Below the pieces are notes generated by a model. That model searched no databases. It saw only the letters and a program-made list of their open reading frames with translations, and was not told where the DNA came from. Both the position numbers and the translations under genes were made by a program. A stretch of DNA of 64,000 bases, from positions 186,001-250,000 of the forward strand of contig NZ_JAGJDY010000003.1 in assembly GCF_018100795.1 (NCBI RefSeq), read 5' to 3'. Below, piece after piece: positions 26,444 to 37,495 of the stretch. The stretch is from Alteromonas sp. MMG017 (GTDB lineage Bacteria > Pseudomonadota > Gammaproteobacteria > Enterobacterales > Alteromonadaceae). Positions within the stretch are counted from its first letter, which is position 1; each line of letters starts with the position of its first letter.

Positions 26444-27811
26444 ATGAAAGTGTCTTTTCGTCAGTATGTCGTGGCGTCTGCAGTATTAGTAAGTTCTCTT
26501 GGCTTTAGCGTGAACTCTTATGCGGCATTGCCGTTCTTTTCAGATAAAAAGGATGAGGTGCCCTCTCTAGCTCCCATGCTAGAAGAAGCAACACCCGCAG
26601 TGGTAAGTATTGCCGTTGAGGGAACGCAAACCTCTCGTCAACAAGTGCCGGAGATGTTCAGGTATTTCTTTGGCGCTCCGCAAGAGCAAGTACAAGAACG
26701 ACCATTTAAAGGTCTTGGCTCGGGTGTAATTATTGATGCAGATAAAGGCTACGTGGTTACCAATAACCATGTTGTAGACAATGCTGATGAAATTACGGTG
26801 AAGCTTACCGATGGCCGTGAATTTACCGCAAAAAAACTAGGTTCTGATGAACAAAGTGATATTGCGTTGTTAAAAATCGACTCAGATAATCTTACTGCAT
26901 TGCCGTTAGCAGATTCAGATGCATTAAGAGTGGGTGATTTTGTGGTAGCTATTGGTAATCCTTTTGGTTTATCACAAACGGTTACCTCGGGTATTGTTAG
27001 TGCGCTTGGCCGTTCTGGTTTGAATATTGGTGGTTATGAAGATTTCATTCAAACCGACGCTGCGATTAACCGCGGTAATTCTGGCGGAGCACTGGTTAGC
27101 TTACGCGGAGAGCTAGTAGGTATAAATACGGCTATCTTCGGGCCTAATGGCGGTAACGTGGGAATTGGCTTCGCTATTCCTAGCAATATGATGAAAAGCT
27201 TAGTTGATCAAATTGCTGAATATGGTGAAGTTCGTCGCGGCCTATTGGGTATTTTAGGTAGCGATATAGACGCAGGTCTGGCAGAAGCCATGAACGCTGA
27301 TGTCAATATTGGTGCTTTTGTTAGCGAAGTAACACCAGAGTCTGCAGCAGATAAAGCAGGTATCCAAGCGGGTGATATTATTACCGGCATTAATGGCAGA
27401 AACTTGCATAGCTTCCAAGAACTAAGAGCCAAAATCTCTAGTATGGGTGCGGGTGCTGAAGTTGAACTTACCGTGATGCGCAAAGGTAAGAAGATGGATT
27501 TGGATGTGGTACTTGGTGACGCAACACAGTCAACGGTAACGGCAGCCCAAATACATCCGGCACTTGAAGGCGCTACGCTAACCAATGGTACTGATGAAGC
27601 AGGTAATGCGGGCGTGGTAATTTCTGAACTGGCTAATGGCAGCCCTGCTGCACGTATTGGCTTGAAGCCTGATGATATTGTGATGGGTGTGAACCGCCTA
27701 CGCACTCCATCTGTGGCTGAATTTAGAGATGCGTTAGATAAAGCAAAAGGGGTTATTGCCCTAAATGTTAAACGTGGAAACTCTACGCTTTACTTATTGA
27801 TTCGTCAGTAG
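26444..27811 (+). CDS. degQ: periplasmic serine protease/chaperone DegQ (HtrA family)
   Basis: 455 residues: signal peptide (1-27, ending NSYA), trypsin-like domain with the catalytic triad His109 (TNNHVVDNAD), Asp139 (SDIALLKID) and Ser213 (RGNSGGALV), then PDZ1 (about 255-350) and PDZ2 (about 365-455). Two PDZ domains and 455 residues match DegQ/DegP rather than DegS. It degrades or refolds damaged periplasmic proteins as an oligomer. It is preceded by a sigma-E-like promoter and followed by a strong terminator, so it is likely a separate unit from degS. Whether this species also has degP is not visible here. Confidence 0.95.
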   Translation: MKVSFRQYVVASAVLVSSLGFSVNSYAALPFFSDKKDEVPSLAPMLEEATPAVVSIAVEGTQTSRQQVPEMFRYFFGAPQEQVQERPFKGLGSGVIIDADKGYVVTNNHVVDNADEITVKLTDGREFTAKKLGSDEQSDIALLKIDSDNLTALPLADSDALRVGDFVVAIGNPFGLSQTVTSGIVSALGRSGLNIGGYEDFIQTDAAINRGNSGGALVSLRGELVGINTAIFGPNGGNVGIGFAIPSNMMKSLVDQIAEYGEVRRGLLGILGSDIDAGLAEAMNADVNIGAFVSEVTPESAADKAGIQAGDIITGINGRNLHSFQELRAKISSMGAGAEVELTVMRKGKKMDLDVVLGDATQSTVTAAQIHPALEGATLTNGTDEAGNAGVVISELANGSPAARIGLKPDDIVMGVNRLRTPSVAEFRDALDKAKGVIALNVKRGNSTLYLLIRQ

Positions 27812-27831
27812 TTGTCTCGAACTTATGCATT

Positions 27832-27860
27832 AAAACAGCGCCCAAAGGCGCTGTTTTTTT
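27832..27860 (+). terminator. intrinsic terminator after degQ
   Basis: An 8-bp stem ACAGCGCC / GGCGCTGT with a CAAA tetraloop is followed by seven T. Confidence 0.93.
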
Positions 27861-27929
27861 ATGTGTAATTCACCGAAAATGTAGGTTTGCCGTAAAATGC
27901 TTATGCCCAATCGGATTAAAGACGACAGA

Positions 27930-27958
27930 TTGACGGATAAGGTGATATCCTTTACTTT
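27930..27958 (+). promoter_or_regulatory. candidate sigma-70 promoter of degS
   Basis: TTGACG (27930-27935), a 17-base spacer and TACTTT (27953-27958) lie about 100 bases before degS, between the degQ terminator and the gene. It supports separate transcription of degS. Confidence 0.5.
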
Positions 27959-28055
27959 TATTAAATAAAAATACCATCAACACTAAGCCTTATTTTGCCA
28001 ACTAACTTGGCTCAAATTTGTGGGCTGACGTGCTTTGGCATTAAAAACAATGTAA

Positions 28056-29135
28056 GTGTGGCTTGTGACTGGCAGCTCAATAGTTAATTTCATTATAAAA
28101 TCAATATTTCTTGGGACAATAGTAGCCTTGCTTCTGTTGTTTTTGTTGCCGGATCTACGTCAAGGTAGTGGCCTCACTCAAGGGCTTTTCACAGAACCCT
28201 CAGTAAGTGCTAGCCGTGAAAGCTATTTTGCCCCTTTAAGCCGCTCCGCTCCTGCTGTAGTGAATATTTATAGTGTTAGTATCGAGAACGACACCGGCTT
28301 GTTTCGCAACCAGCCTAGAGAGCGCGCCAGTTTAGGTTCAGGCGTAATCATGACCGAAAACGGCTATATTCTTACTTGCCACCACGTAGTAGAAAATGCT
28401 GATAGTATTTATGTGGCGGTACAAGACGGCAGAATTCTGGAAGCACAAATAGTGGGTAACGATCCACTTACTGATTTAGCCGTTTTGAAAGTAACTGCAG
28501 ACAACCTACACATTATTCCCCAAGTTTCTGAGCCAGATATTCACGTAGGCGATGTGGTAATGGCTATCGGTAACCCTTTCGATTTAGGCCAAACGATTAC
28601 GCAAGGAATTGTGAGCCGCGCTGGACGAAACGGGCTATCTAATTATGTTGATTTCATTCAAACTGATGCCGTGTTGAACCAAGGTAATTCGGGCGGCGCA
28701 CTGGTAGACAGTAACGGTATACTACTGGGTATTACCAACGCGAATTTCCAAGTACGTGATTCTCGTAATCGTGTTCGAAATGTAGATGGTATTAACTTCG
28801 CAGTACCTTATGAACTCGCCAAGCGGGTGATGGATAAAATCATCAATAATGGCCGTGTTATTCGTGGTCAATTAGGATTTATTGGTGGTGAGTACCGCAA
28901 CCGACCAGGTATTGAAGTTACGGCGGTAGCTAACGGAAGTGCTGCAGATGAAGCTGGCTTGCAACCAGGTGATATCATATTGGCCATTGACGGCATTCGT
29001 TTAGAAAGCGCGTCGAAAACCTTAGACATGATTGCAGAAACTGCACCTGGTACTACCTTAGAACTCGAAATTAGCCGTGGTGGTAACCCGCTTACTATTA
29101 ATGCATTAGTTGCTGAGCTCAGAGCGCAAGAATAA
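28056..29135 (+). CDS. degS: site-1 protease DegS (sigma-E activation)
   Basis: Up to 359 residues. One N-terminal membrane anchor (about 10-31, FIIKSIFLGTIVALLLLFLLP), a trypsin-like domain with triad residues in LTCHHVVENAD, LTDLAVLKV and NQGNSGGALVD, and a single PDZ domain (about 265-355). The anchor plus single PDZ is the DegS architecture. DegS senses misfolded porins through its PDZ domain and makes the first cut in anti-sigma factor RseA. The start is uncertain: GTG at 28056 or GTG at 28065 are both in frame and neither has a strong ribosome-binding site. Order zapE/zapG-degQ-degS is conserved with E. coli. Confidence 0.94.
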   Translation: MWLVTGSSIVNFIIKSIFLGTIVALLLLFLLPDLRQGSGLTQGLFTEPSVSASRESYFAPLSRSAPAVVNIYSVSIENDTGLFRNQPRERASLGSGVIMTENGYILTCHHVVENADSIYVAVQDGRILEAQIVGNDPLTDLAVLKVTADNLHIIPQVSEPDIHVGDVVMAIGNPFDLGQTITQGIVSRAGRNGLSNYVDFIQTDAVLNQGNSGGALVDSNGILLGITNANFQVRDSRNRVRNVDGINFAVPYELAKRVMDKIINNGRVIRGQLGFIGGEYRNRPGIEVTAVANGSAADEAGLQPGDIILAIDGIRLESASKTLDMIAETAPGTTLELEISRGGNPLTINALVAELRAQE

Positions 29136-29186
29136 AGCGCTTTCAGCACAGCCTATGCTGACAAATAAAAGCATTATCAAAAACAC

Positions 29187-29228
29187 AAAAAAGGCGCCTT
29201 ATGATAAACCATCATAGGCGCCTTTTTT
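29187..29228. terminator. bidirectional terminator between degS and murA
   Basis: A long inverted repeat, AAAAAAGGCGCC plus ATGAT on the left and ATCAT plus GGCGCCTTTTTT on the right, with one bulged base and a five-base loop. It can serve both convergent genes. Confidence 0.92.
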
Positions 29229-29284
29229 ATAAGCCGCGGATAAGCAATTAACTCACATTGCTCGTGGCCCTTTATTCTTAATTT

Positions 29285-30819
<1,535 letters not shown>

Positions 30820-30863
30820 AACTTACTTCTTTACCTGCTTGTTCTTTACCTAGCTAATTAAGA

Positions 30864-31172
30864 TCATTCTACTGGTAAAAAGCCATCAACGTCGCTTATT
30901 TTAGCCAGTTTACGTAATTTTTCTGGGGGTTCACGCAAGCTAACATTAATCCCCTCACACTTTCCATCTCTAATTGCGTTTAATATCCAAGCTAATCCAG
31001 CGCTGTCTACTCGCTCAACATCGCCTAAGTCTATACAACACGTACCTGCTTTAGCCAATATAGCGCTTTGCGAAGAGGTTAAACTTTCCCAAAAGTTTTT
31101 AGACAGCGTGTCACGGTCTAAATGACCATGCACACTGACTTGGGCGTTATCGTTAACCTGGAAAAGGCTCAC
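30864..31172 (-). CDS. mlaB: phospholipid transport protein MlaB (STAS domain)
   Basis: 102 residues forming one STAS domain: a beta start with VSVHGHLDRDTL, then CCIDLGDVERVDSAGLAWILNAI, the signature DSAG loop. MlaB is the cytosolic regulator that binds the MlaF ATPase of the MlaFEDB retrograde lipid transporter. Its start overlaps the mlaC stop by four bases, so translation is coupled. Low sequence identity is usual for MlaB; gene order makes the call safe. Confidence 0.92.
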   Translation of the reverse strand: MSLFQVNDNAQVSVHGHLDRDTLSKNFWESLTSSQSAILAKAGTCCIDLGDVERVDSAGLAWILNAIRDGKCEGINVSLREPPEKLRKLAKISDVDGFLPVE

Positions 31173-31834
31173 GCAGTCTCTCCGTCAAAATCGATAGGCT
31201 CATCTTGGTTTAGCTCAACAGGCTTACCAATTTTTTCTCTCATTAGCGCAATCACGGCATCTATTCCATCTTGGCGAAGGATAGATTCAAACTCGCTACG
31301 CTTACTATTTAGCATGCTGATACCTTCAGCAACCATGTCGTACGCTTTCCACTCATTGGTTTTAGAGTCTTTACGTACTTTAAATGCAATTTTAATCTCA
31401 GGACGCTTAGGGTCTTGAACTACGGCACGAACCGTCACTGATTTTTTATCACTGAACGATGACTCAGGTTCAAACTGAACCGTTTGGTTATCGTAGTAGC
31501 CCATCGCAACCGCGTAAGACGTTATAAGGTATTGTCTGAATACGGTAATGTATTCACCCATTTTTTCTTGCGGAACTGATTTAAAGTGTTTGCCCAATAC
31601 CATGAAAGCAGCAAATTTATAGTCGATATGAGGTACTAGCTCTTCTTCCATAATGGTGCGCAACATTTCAGGATCAGCTTTAACCGCTTCTTGATTCGCT
31701 TTAATTCTATCGAAGGTTTTAGAAGCAACGCCTTTAACCAACTCATACGGGTTTTGCTCGTTGATTTCTTGAGCTTGTGCCATTCCCACTAAAGAGAACA
31801 TCCACACACCCATTACCATCATTAACTTTTTCAA
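31169..31834 (-). CDS. mlaC: periplasmic phospholipid-binding protein MlaC
   Basis: 221 residues with a signal peptide (about 1-21, MVMGVWMFSLVGMAQA) and an MlaC/Ttg2D fold: NPYELVKGVASKTFDRI, VPHIDYKFAAFMVLGKHFK and SYAVAMGYYDNQTV. MlaC ferries phospholipids between the outer-membrane MlaA complex and the inner-membrane MlaFEDB complex to keep outer-leaflet asymmetry. It lies 98 bases after mlaD, a larger gap than elsewhere in the operon. Confidence 0.95.
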   Translation of the reverse strand: MKKLMMVMGVWMFSLVGMAQAQEINEQNPYELVKGVASKTFDRIKANQEAVKADPEMLRTIMEEELVPHIDYKFAAFMVLGKHFKSVPQEKMGEYITVFRQYLITSYAVAMGYYDNQTVQFEPESSFSDKKSVTVRAVVQDPKRPEIKIAFKVRKDSKTNEWKAYDMVAEGISMLNSKRSEFESILRQDGIDAVIALMREKIGKPVELNQDEPIDFDGETA

Positions 31835-31932
31835 TGTTTATCTCCTGAAACTAAATGCTTACTACAACAGACCTGAAAAGTCCCTTTTTGGTTTCATCAG
31901 GTCTTTATTAATTCTAATTAACCTTTGAGCTC

Positions 31933-32406
31933 TTACTCTTCGTCACTTCCGCGACTAAATAAGAATTGCCCTATCAAATCTTCTAATACCAACGCCGATT
32001 TTGTGTCTTGTAAGTAATCGCCGTCTTTAAGGTTTGCTACCCCGTCAAACGAAAACCCTGGCTGGAAGCCAACGTATTGCTCACCTAGTAGGCCAGAGGT
32101 CAGTATGGAAACTGAGCTAGTTTCTGGAAAACCGTCGTAACTTTTCAAAATTGATAACTCTACTACGGGCGTGAAGTCTTCTTGATCAAGTGTAATAGAA
32201 GAAACACGACCAACGTTCACACCCCCCACCTTTACAGATGAGCGTGCTTTTAAGCCACCAATGTTGTCGAATTTAGCGTATAGGGTGTAGGTATCACCAT
32301 CGCCACCTACCGATTGATTAGCCACTTTAAGTGCCAGTAACATTACCGCACCAATGGTTAATACAACGAACATGCCAACCAATACTTCAGATTTATATTT
32401 ATTCAT
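31933..32406 (-). CDS. mlaD: MCE-domain phospholipid transport protein MlaD
   Basis: 157 residues, with one N-terminal membrane helix (about 8-27) and one MCE domain (about 38-117, YAKFDNIGGLKARSSVKVGGVNVGRV). MlaD forms a hexameric ring in the periplasm on the MlaFE core. The tail after the MCE domain is shorter than in E. coli MlaD (183). It begins 9 bases past the mlaE stop. Confidence 0.95.
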   Translation of the reverse strand: MNKYKSEVLVGMFVVLTIGAVMLLALKVANQSVGGDGDTYTLYAKFDNIGGLKARSSVKVGGVNVGRVSSITLDQEDFTPVVELSILKSYDGFPETSSVSILTSGLLGEQYVGFQPGFSFDGVANLKDGDYLQDTKSALVLEDLIGQFLFSRGSDEE

Positions 32407-32415
32407 GACTCAACC

Positions 32416-33192
32416 CTACTCAATGCCAAACATAAGGGCGGTAAGCACGAAGTCCAGCCCTAATACTGCTAATGAAGAATACACTACAGTTTCTGTAGTA
32501 GCTTTGCTGATCCCTTCCGACGTAGGAATAGAATCGTAACCCTTAAATATGGCTATCCAAGTGACAACCAAGGCAAAAACAAGGCTTTTAATGATGCCGT
32601 TTACCACATCTTCGCCCCATTCCACCGTAGACTGCATAATTGACCAATAACTGCCAACATCTACACCTAACCAATCAACGCCCACTAGGTGACCGCCTAA
32701 AATACCTACCGCACTGAATATCAGCGCGAGCATTGGCATAGAAATCATGCCCGCCCAAAAGCGAGGTGCGACAATACGTCTTAGCGGGTCAACCGCCATC
32801 ATTTCTAAACTACTAATTTGCTCAGTGGCCTTCATTAGGCCAATTTCAGCGGTGAGTGCAGAACCGGCTCTACCTGCAAATAACAGCGCGGTAACGACGG
32901 GTCCAAGCTCACGAAGCAGTGATAACGCCACCATAGGGCCTAAGCTACCTTCAGCGCCGTAATCAACTAAAATAGTATAGCCTTGCAGCGCCATCACCAT
33001 GCCGATAAACAATCCTGACACGATAATAATTAACAAAGACTGAACGCCCACCACATGAACCTGCTTAATGGTAAGCGGAATATTTTTTAATCTAGGAACG
33101 GCAAACAGCGCTCCCATTAACATGTACGTAGCGCGGCCAATGGCGGTTAACTTGCCAATGGTCTTAGCACCTATTGATTGGAAGAACTTCAT
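32416..33192 (-). CDS. mlaE: ABC permease MlaE
   Basis: 258 residues of the MlaE/YrbE permease family with about five to six membrane segments. Marks are [51 protein letters not shown] and the [21 protein letters not shown] coupling segment. It is the membrane core of the Mla lipid transporter. It overlaps mlaF by four bases. Confidence 0.96.
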   Translation of the reverse strand: MKFFQSIGAKTIGKLTAIGRATYMLMGALFAVPRLKNIPLTIKQVHVVGVQSLLIIIVSGLFIGMVMALQGYTILVDYGAEGSLGPMVALSLLRELGPVVTALLFAGRAGSALTAEIGLMKATEQISSLEMMAVDPLRRIVAPRFWAGMISMPMLALIFSAVGILGGHLVGVDWLGVDVGSYWSIMQSTVEWGEDVVNGIIKSLVFALVVTWIAIFKGYDSIPTSEGISKATTETVVYSSLAVLGLDFVLTALMFGIE

Positions 33193-33989
33193 TTATCCCC
33201 TCCGAAAAAGGTATTTTCTATATCCGGAGCAGGGTAATGAAATGGCACAGGCCCATCAGCTTTACCTTTTAGGAACTGCTGAACTAACTCTGAGTCGCTT
33301 TCTCTAATTTGCTGCGCGGTTCCTTCACCAATCACCCGTTTGTCAGCCAGAATATAAATATAATCGGCAATAGTGAGCACTTCGGTTACATCGTGGGTTA
33401 CCACAACGCTTGTTAAATTTAGCGCGTCGTTAAGCCCTCTGATTAATTTAACCAGTACGCCCATGGAAATAGGGTCTTGGCCAGCAAAAGGTTCATCGTA
33501 CATGATAAGGTCAGGGTCTAACGCAATAGCTCTAGCTAATGCTGCTCGACGTGCCATACCACCAGAAAGTTCGCTTGGCATGAGTTGCGCTGCGCCTCTT
33601 AGCCCAACAGCCTGTAGCTTTAATGCGACAGTTGTAGCGATAAGATCTTCCGATAACTTGGTATGTTCACGCAGTGGAAACGCCACATTGTCAAAAACCG
33701 TCATGTCAGTGAACAAAGCACCGCTTTGAAAAAGCATGCTCATTCGACGACGTGCTTGATAAAGCTCTTTACGGCTCATGGCGACAATAGAATCACCATC
33801 AAACTGTATATCACCTTCATCTGGAGTTAATTGCCCGCCTATAAGGCGCAGTAAGGTGGTCTTCCCTATACCACTGGGGCCCATAACGGCCGTAATTTTG
33901 CCTTTCGGAATACTCAGCGTAATACCGTCGTAAATAACACGGTCTGCGCGTCGAAAGGTTAGGTTGTCTATCTCGACTAAATGGTCCAT
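33189..33989 (-). CDS. mlaF: ABC ATPase MlaF
   Basis: 266 residues from the ATG at 33987-33989 ([10 protein letters not shown]). The frame is open 20 codons further up, but that extension is hydrophobic and not family-like. Walker A is [13 protein letters not shown], the ABC signature is [17 protein letters not shown] and Walker B LIMYDEP. It drives lipid movement by the MlaFEDB complex. First gene of the mlaFEDCB-ibaG-murA run, divergent from yrbG. Confidence 0.95.
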   Translation of the reverse strand: MDHLVEIDNLTFRRADRVIYDGITLSIPKGKITAVMGPSGIGKTTLLRLIGGQLTPDEGDIQFDGDSIVAMSRKELYQARRRMSMLFQSGALFTDMTVFDNVAFPLREHTKLSEDLIATTVALKLQAVGLRGAAQLMPSELSGGMARRAALARAIALDPDLIMYDEPFAGQDPISMGVLVKLIRGLNDALNLTSVVVTHDVTEVLTIADYIYILADKRVIGEGTAQQIRESDSELVQQFLKGKADGPVPFHYPAPDIENTFFGGDK

Positions 33990-34396
33990 AGCGATTTTAT
34001 TTATCGACCCTTGAATAATTAGTGATACCAGCAAAGCAAGTAATGACACACATCACTCACTTCCTATAGATGTAAGGTTTAAGCTACTTAAGTCGCCTTT
34101 AACGTTATTAGTTTTGTATAACTGCTTTAGATAACAGCTAAGGCAAAGGCAAGTTCTATGCCTTTGAGTACGTTAAATCGATAAAGTTTACTGAGCAGTG
34201 TAATTTAGTGTCATTGTACGCTTTTTCAAGCGCGGCACAAAAGCAAAACGTTACAAGTTATGTTCGATTTATTCGAATTTAGAAAATTCGAATAATTTTC
34301 AATCAGTAAGCTCGTTCTAAGGGGCACTTAATACCACCTTTGCTAAAATAAGCGATAGTTCCCATAGGCAAATGGCATTGTTTTTGCGACAATCTT
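33990..34396. other. divergent mlaF / yrbG intergenic region
   Basis: 407 bases without a supported gene. The notable element is a perfect 11-bp inverted repeat TTATTCGAATT / AATTCGAATAA (34269-34279 and 34285-34295) with five bases between, which may be an operator. Promoters must lie on both sides, but I could not place them firmly. Confidence 0.55.
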
Positions 34397-35380
34397 GTGA
34401 AATTCCTAACTATGCTGGTTGTTGTGCTTTTAAACGTAGTCATTTTTTTAGTTGGACTGATTGTACTTAGCTGGAGTGCAGACCGTTTTGTTTACGGTGC
34501 ATCAGCGTTTGCCAAGAATATTGGTATGGCGCCCATGATGATAGGCTTAACCATTGTCGCAATGGGTTCGTCTGCGCCTGAAATTGTGGTGTCAGCCGCA
34601 GCATCTATTAACGGTAATATGAATACCGCCGTAGGTAATGCATTAGGCTCAAACATTACCAACATTGCCCTTGTGCTTGGTATTACTGCGCTAGTTAAAC
34701 CGCTTCTTGTTGCCTCCTCTACGTTAAAGCGTGAACTCCCTGCCCTGCTTGTTATTACCGTCATAGCGGTTGCTTTTCTTTTCGATGGCGAACTTACTCA
34801 CCTGGAAGGCATCATTCTTATCAGCCTCTTCGTCATTGTTTTGGGCTTAATGGGCTGGTTATCTATGAAAGTGGATAAAGAAGACCCGTTAGTGAGCGAG
34901 ACAACCGATGAAATTCCTAACGATGTGCCCACCTCTTCCGCTATTTTCTGGATTGTTGTTGGCTTAATATTGCTACCGTTGAGTGCACACTTCTTGGTAG
35001 GTTCAGCAGTAGAAATAGCTCAGTATTTAGGTATGTCGGATTTAGTTATCGGTTTGACCATTATTGCTCTAGGTACCAGCCTGCCCGAATTGGCTGCCAG
35101 TATTGCTGGTGTGCTTAAAGGGGAAGATGACTTAGCGTTAGGAAATATTATTGGCTCTAATATTTTCAATTTACTTGCCGTACTTGGTATGCCGGGCTTA
35201 ATCGCCCCAGGCGCGTTAGACCCTGACGTTTATAACCGCGATATGTTCGTTGTGCTCGGGCTAACCTTGTTACTGTTCTTATTTAGTTTCACCTTGATGG
35301 GTAATCGTCGAATAAGTCGAAGAAATGGCGGCTTATTGATTGCTTGCTTTATTGGTTATCAATTTTGGCTTTTTGCGTAA
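34397..35380 (+). CDS. yrbG: calcium/sodium antiporter-like protein YrbG (CaCA family)
   Basis: 327 residues with ten or so membrane segments and the two inverted alpha repeats that define CaCA exchangers: GLTIVAMGSSAPEIVVSA ... GNALGSNITNIALVLG and GLTIIALGTSLPELAASI ... GNIIGSNIFNLLAVLG. The Glu in each repeat (APE, LPE) is the cation ligand. Physiological substrate is unproven. First gene of the KDO/Lpt run; its stop overlaps the kdsD start by one base (TAATG). Confidence 0.93.
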   Translation: MKFLTMLVVVLLNVVIFLVGLIVLSWSADRFVYGASAFAKNIGMAPMMIGLTIVAMGSSAPEIVVSAAASINGNMNTAVGNALGSNITNIALVLGITALVKPLLVASSTLKRELPALLVITVIAVAFLFDGELTHLEGIILISLFVIVLGLMGWLSMKVDKEDPLVSETTDEIPNDVPTSSAIFWIVVGLILLPLSAHFLVGSAVEIAQYLGMSDLVIGLTIIALGTSLPELAASIAGVLKGEDDLALGNIIGSNIFNLLAVLGMPGLIAPGALDPDVYNRDMFVVLGLTLLLFLFSFTLMGNRRISRRNGGLLIACFIGYQFWLFA

Positions 35381-36354
35381 TGTCACAAGAAAATAGCTTC
35401 ATCACTTCAGCCAAGCGCGTCATAGAGATAGAAGCGCAGGCAATATCAGCGCTTTCATCTCGCATGAACGATGACTTTGTTACTGCGTGCACCTTACTGC
35501 AAAATTGCGCGGGCAAAGTGGTGGTATGCGGCATGGGTAAATCAGGGCATATCGGGCATAAGATTGCAGCAACACTTGCCAGTACCGGAACCCCGTCGTT
35601 TTTCATGCACCCAGGCGAAGCTAACCATGGCGACTTAGGCATGTTAAGCAAAGGTGATGTGCTACTCGCTATTTCTAATTCTGGTGAAACCGCAGAGCTT
35701 GTTAATTTATTACCCATTGTAAAGCGCTTAAACGTGCCGGTTATTGCAATGACTAACAGCGTAACCAGTTCGTTAGGCCAGCACGCAGACGTGGTATTGA
35801 ATATCAGTGTAGAAAAAGAGGCGTGCTCGTTAGGCTTAGCACCTACCTCTAGCACTACCGCGACGCTGGTAATGGGTGATGCCCTTGCCGTCGCGCTACT
35901 TGATCGCAAAGGTTTTACCTCTGACGATTTTGCGCTTTCCCACCCTGGTGGCAGTTTAGGCAGAAAACTACTGCTTAAAGTAAGTGATATTATGCTGACA
36001 GGCGGCGAATTACCCTTGGTAGACGAAAACGCCCTCGTTGCAGAAGCGCTATTGGAAATTTCCAATAAGGGCTTGGGTATGACTGGGGTTATCGATAACC
36101 AAGGCTTATTGATTGGAATTTTCACCGATGGTGACTTACGCCGTATTTTAGATGCTCGCATAGACTTGCATACTGCAACGGTTACACAAGTGATGACCAA
36201 AGGCGGTAAAACAACCATGCCAGAGCAACTCGCCGTAGAAGCGCTAAACTTAATGGAAACCCATAAGATAAGCGCGCTTATGGTAACGGATGAAACCCGC
36301 AAGCCTGTGGGCGCGTTCAACATGCACATGCTACTTAAAGCGGGAGTTTTATAA
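35380..36354 (+). CDS. kdsD: D-arabinose 5-phosphate isomerase KdsD
   Basis: 324 residues from the ATG at 35380, which overlaps the yrbG stop; an in-frame TTG 12 codons upstream lies inside yrbG and is rejected. An N-terminal SIS domain (about 35-170) has CGMGKSGHIGHKIAATLASTG and HPGEANHGDLGM, and two CBS domains follow (about 205-260 and 270-324). The enzyme converts ribulose-5-phosphate to arabinose-5-phosphate, the precursor of the KDO sugar of lipopolysaccharide. Next gene kdsC starts at the stop codon. Confidence 0.95.
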   Translation: MSQENSFITSAKRVIEIEAQAISALSSRMNDDFVTACTLLQNCAGKVVVCGMGKSGHIGHKIAATLASTGTPSFFMHPGEANHGDLGMLSKGDVLLAISNSGETAELVNLLPIVKRLNVPVIAMTNSVTSSLGQHADVVLNISVEKEACSLGLAPTSSTTATLVMGDALAVALLDRKGFTSDDFALSHPGGSLGRKLLLKVSDIMLTGGELPLVDENALVAEALLEISNKGLGMTGVIDNQGLLIGIFTDGDLRRILDARIDLHTATVTQVMTKGGKTTMPEQLAVEALNLMETHKISALMVTDETRKPVGAFNMHMLLKAGVL

Positions 36355-36920
36355 TGAGCGACACCCAAACAACCGTAAATACACTTTATACCGCTATGCC
36401 TGAGGCTTTGTATTCCTCGTTAAAGCATGTTCGATTATTAGTGTGTGATGTAGATGGTGTGTTTTCAGATGGCCGTATTTACCTTGGTAACGCGGGCGAA
36501 GAATTAAAAGCATTTCATACCCGAGATGGCTACGGCGTAAAAGCGCTCGTAAATTCTGGGGTAGCAGTAGCAGTCATTACGGGCAGGCGCTCTGCCATTG
36601 TCGAAAATAGAATGAAAGCGCTGAATGTTGCACACATCGTGCAAGGTGAAGAAAATAAATCTGACGCACTTGCCGAACTTATGACTCGCTTATCACTTAA
36701 GCCCGAGCATGTGGCGGTGGTAGGTGACGATATGCCAGATACCGGCATGTACCCTCACGCTAGTGTAAAAATTGCGGTAAAAGACGCCCATCCTGCGGTT
36801 GCCCAACAAGCGAACTGGATCACCACGTTACCAGGTGGCTTCGGTGCGGTACGTGAAATATGTGACACTCTACTTCAAGCAAACGACAAGCTGCACGGTA
36901 TTCAAGGTGCTAGCGTATGA
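36354..36920 (+). CDS. kdsC: 3-deoxy-D-manno-octulosonate 8-phosphate phosphatase KdsC
   Basis: 188 residues, same as E. coli KdsC. HAD-family phosphatase of the C0 type: nucleophile motif VCDVDGVFSDGRI, GYGVKALVNSGVAVAVITGR, and VAVVGDDMPDTGM. It removes phosphate from KDO-8-phosphate. It overlaps kdsD by one base and lptC by four, so the operon is tightly coupled. Confidence 0.96.
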   Translation: MSDTQTTVNTLYTAMPEALYSSLKHVRLLVCDVDGVFSDGRIYLGNAGEELKAFHTRDGYGVKALVNSGVAVAVITGRRSAIVENRMKALNVAHIVQGEENKSDALAELMTRLSLKPEHVAVVGDDMPDTGMYPHASVKIAVKDAHPAVAQQANWITTLPGGFGAVREICDTLLQANDKLHGIQGASV

Positions 36921-37495
36921 AGGTATTAGGGTTTGACCGATTAGGCTTAAGTATTTCGGTGTTATTTATATTGGCATCCGCCATGTATATTCCGATTTGG
37001 ATGGAAGAAGATCCTACCCAGCAGACTAATCAGGGGTTAGATGCATTAAAGCCCGCTTACAAAGCCAAAAACTTAACGACCACCTTGTATAATCAAGAAG
37101 GCCAGTTAAATCACAAAGTATTTGCGGCGTCGATGGAACATTACGACCAATTGGGCTTTGTTTTATTCCAAAAGCCCAGATATACATTGTATACCGACGA
37201 TGCACAGTCTCCGTGGGAAGTGACCGCGACAGAAGGTACTTTGTACAATAACGAATTGATACAGCTAGAAAATAATGTCGTTATTGAAAACCAAAGTGTC
37301 GATGACTTTGTAAGAACAATACGCACAGCGTTTATAGAGATAAACCTGTACACTAAGCAAATGACATCTGATCAGCCCGTGGAAATACGTGGCTTACAAT
37401 ATGTGATTAACAGCAATGGGTTTAACGCCAATTTGCGTACCCAGGAATACGAGTTAATAGACCATGTACAAACCATTTATTCGCCTAGCCTCTAA
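36917..37495 (+). CDS. lptC: LPS export protein LptC
   Basis: 192 residues with one N-terminal membrane helix (about 10-28) and a periplasmic beta-jellyroll. LptC links the LptB2FG transporter to the LptA bridge. Sequence marks are weak, as usual for this family (YNQEGQLNHKVFAASMEHYDQ, EGTLYNNELIQLENNVVI), but position between kdsC and lptA is decisive. Its 3' end overlaps lptA by 32 bases. Confidence 0.93.
   Translation: MKVLGFDRLGLSISVLFILASAMYIPIWMEEDPTQQTNQGLDALKPAYKAKNLTTTLYNQEGQLNHKVFAASMEHYDQLGFVLFQKPRYTLYTDDAQSPWEVTATEGTLYNNELIQLENNVVIENQSVDDFVRTIRTAFIEINLYTKQMTSDQPVEIRGLQYVINSNGFNANLRTQEYELIDHVQTIYSPSL

Noticed and set aside
24565..29135. zapE-zapG-degQ-degS as an unusual cluster
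   Set aside because: It is the standard gammaproteobacterial order; only the promoter before degQ is notable.
35349..36368. 339-codon open frame antisense to kdsD
   Set aside because: It is an antisense shadow of a well-supported gene. The translation is Ser/Thr/Pro-rich low-complexity sequence with no domain.
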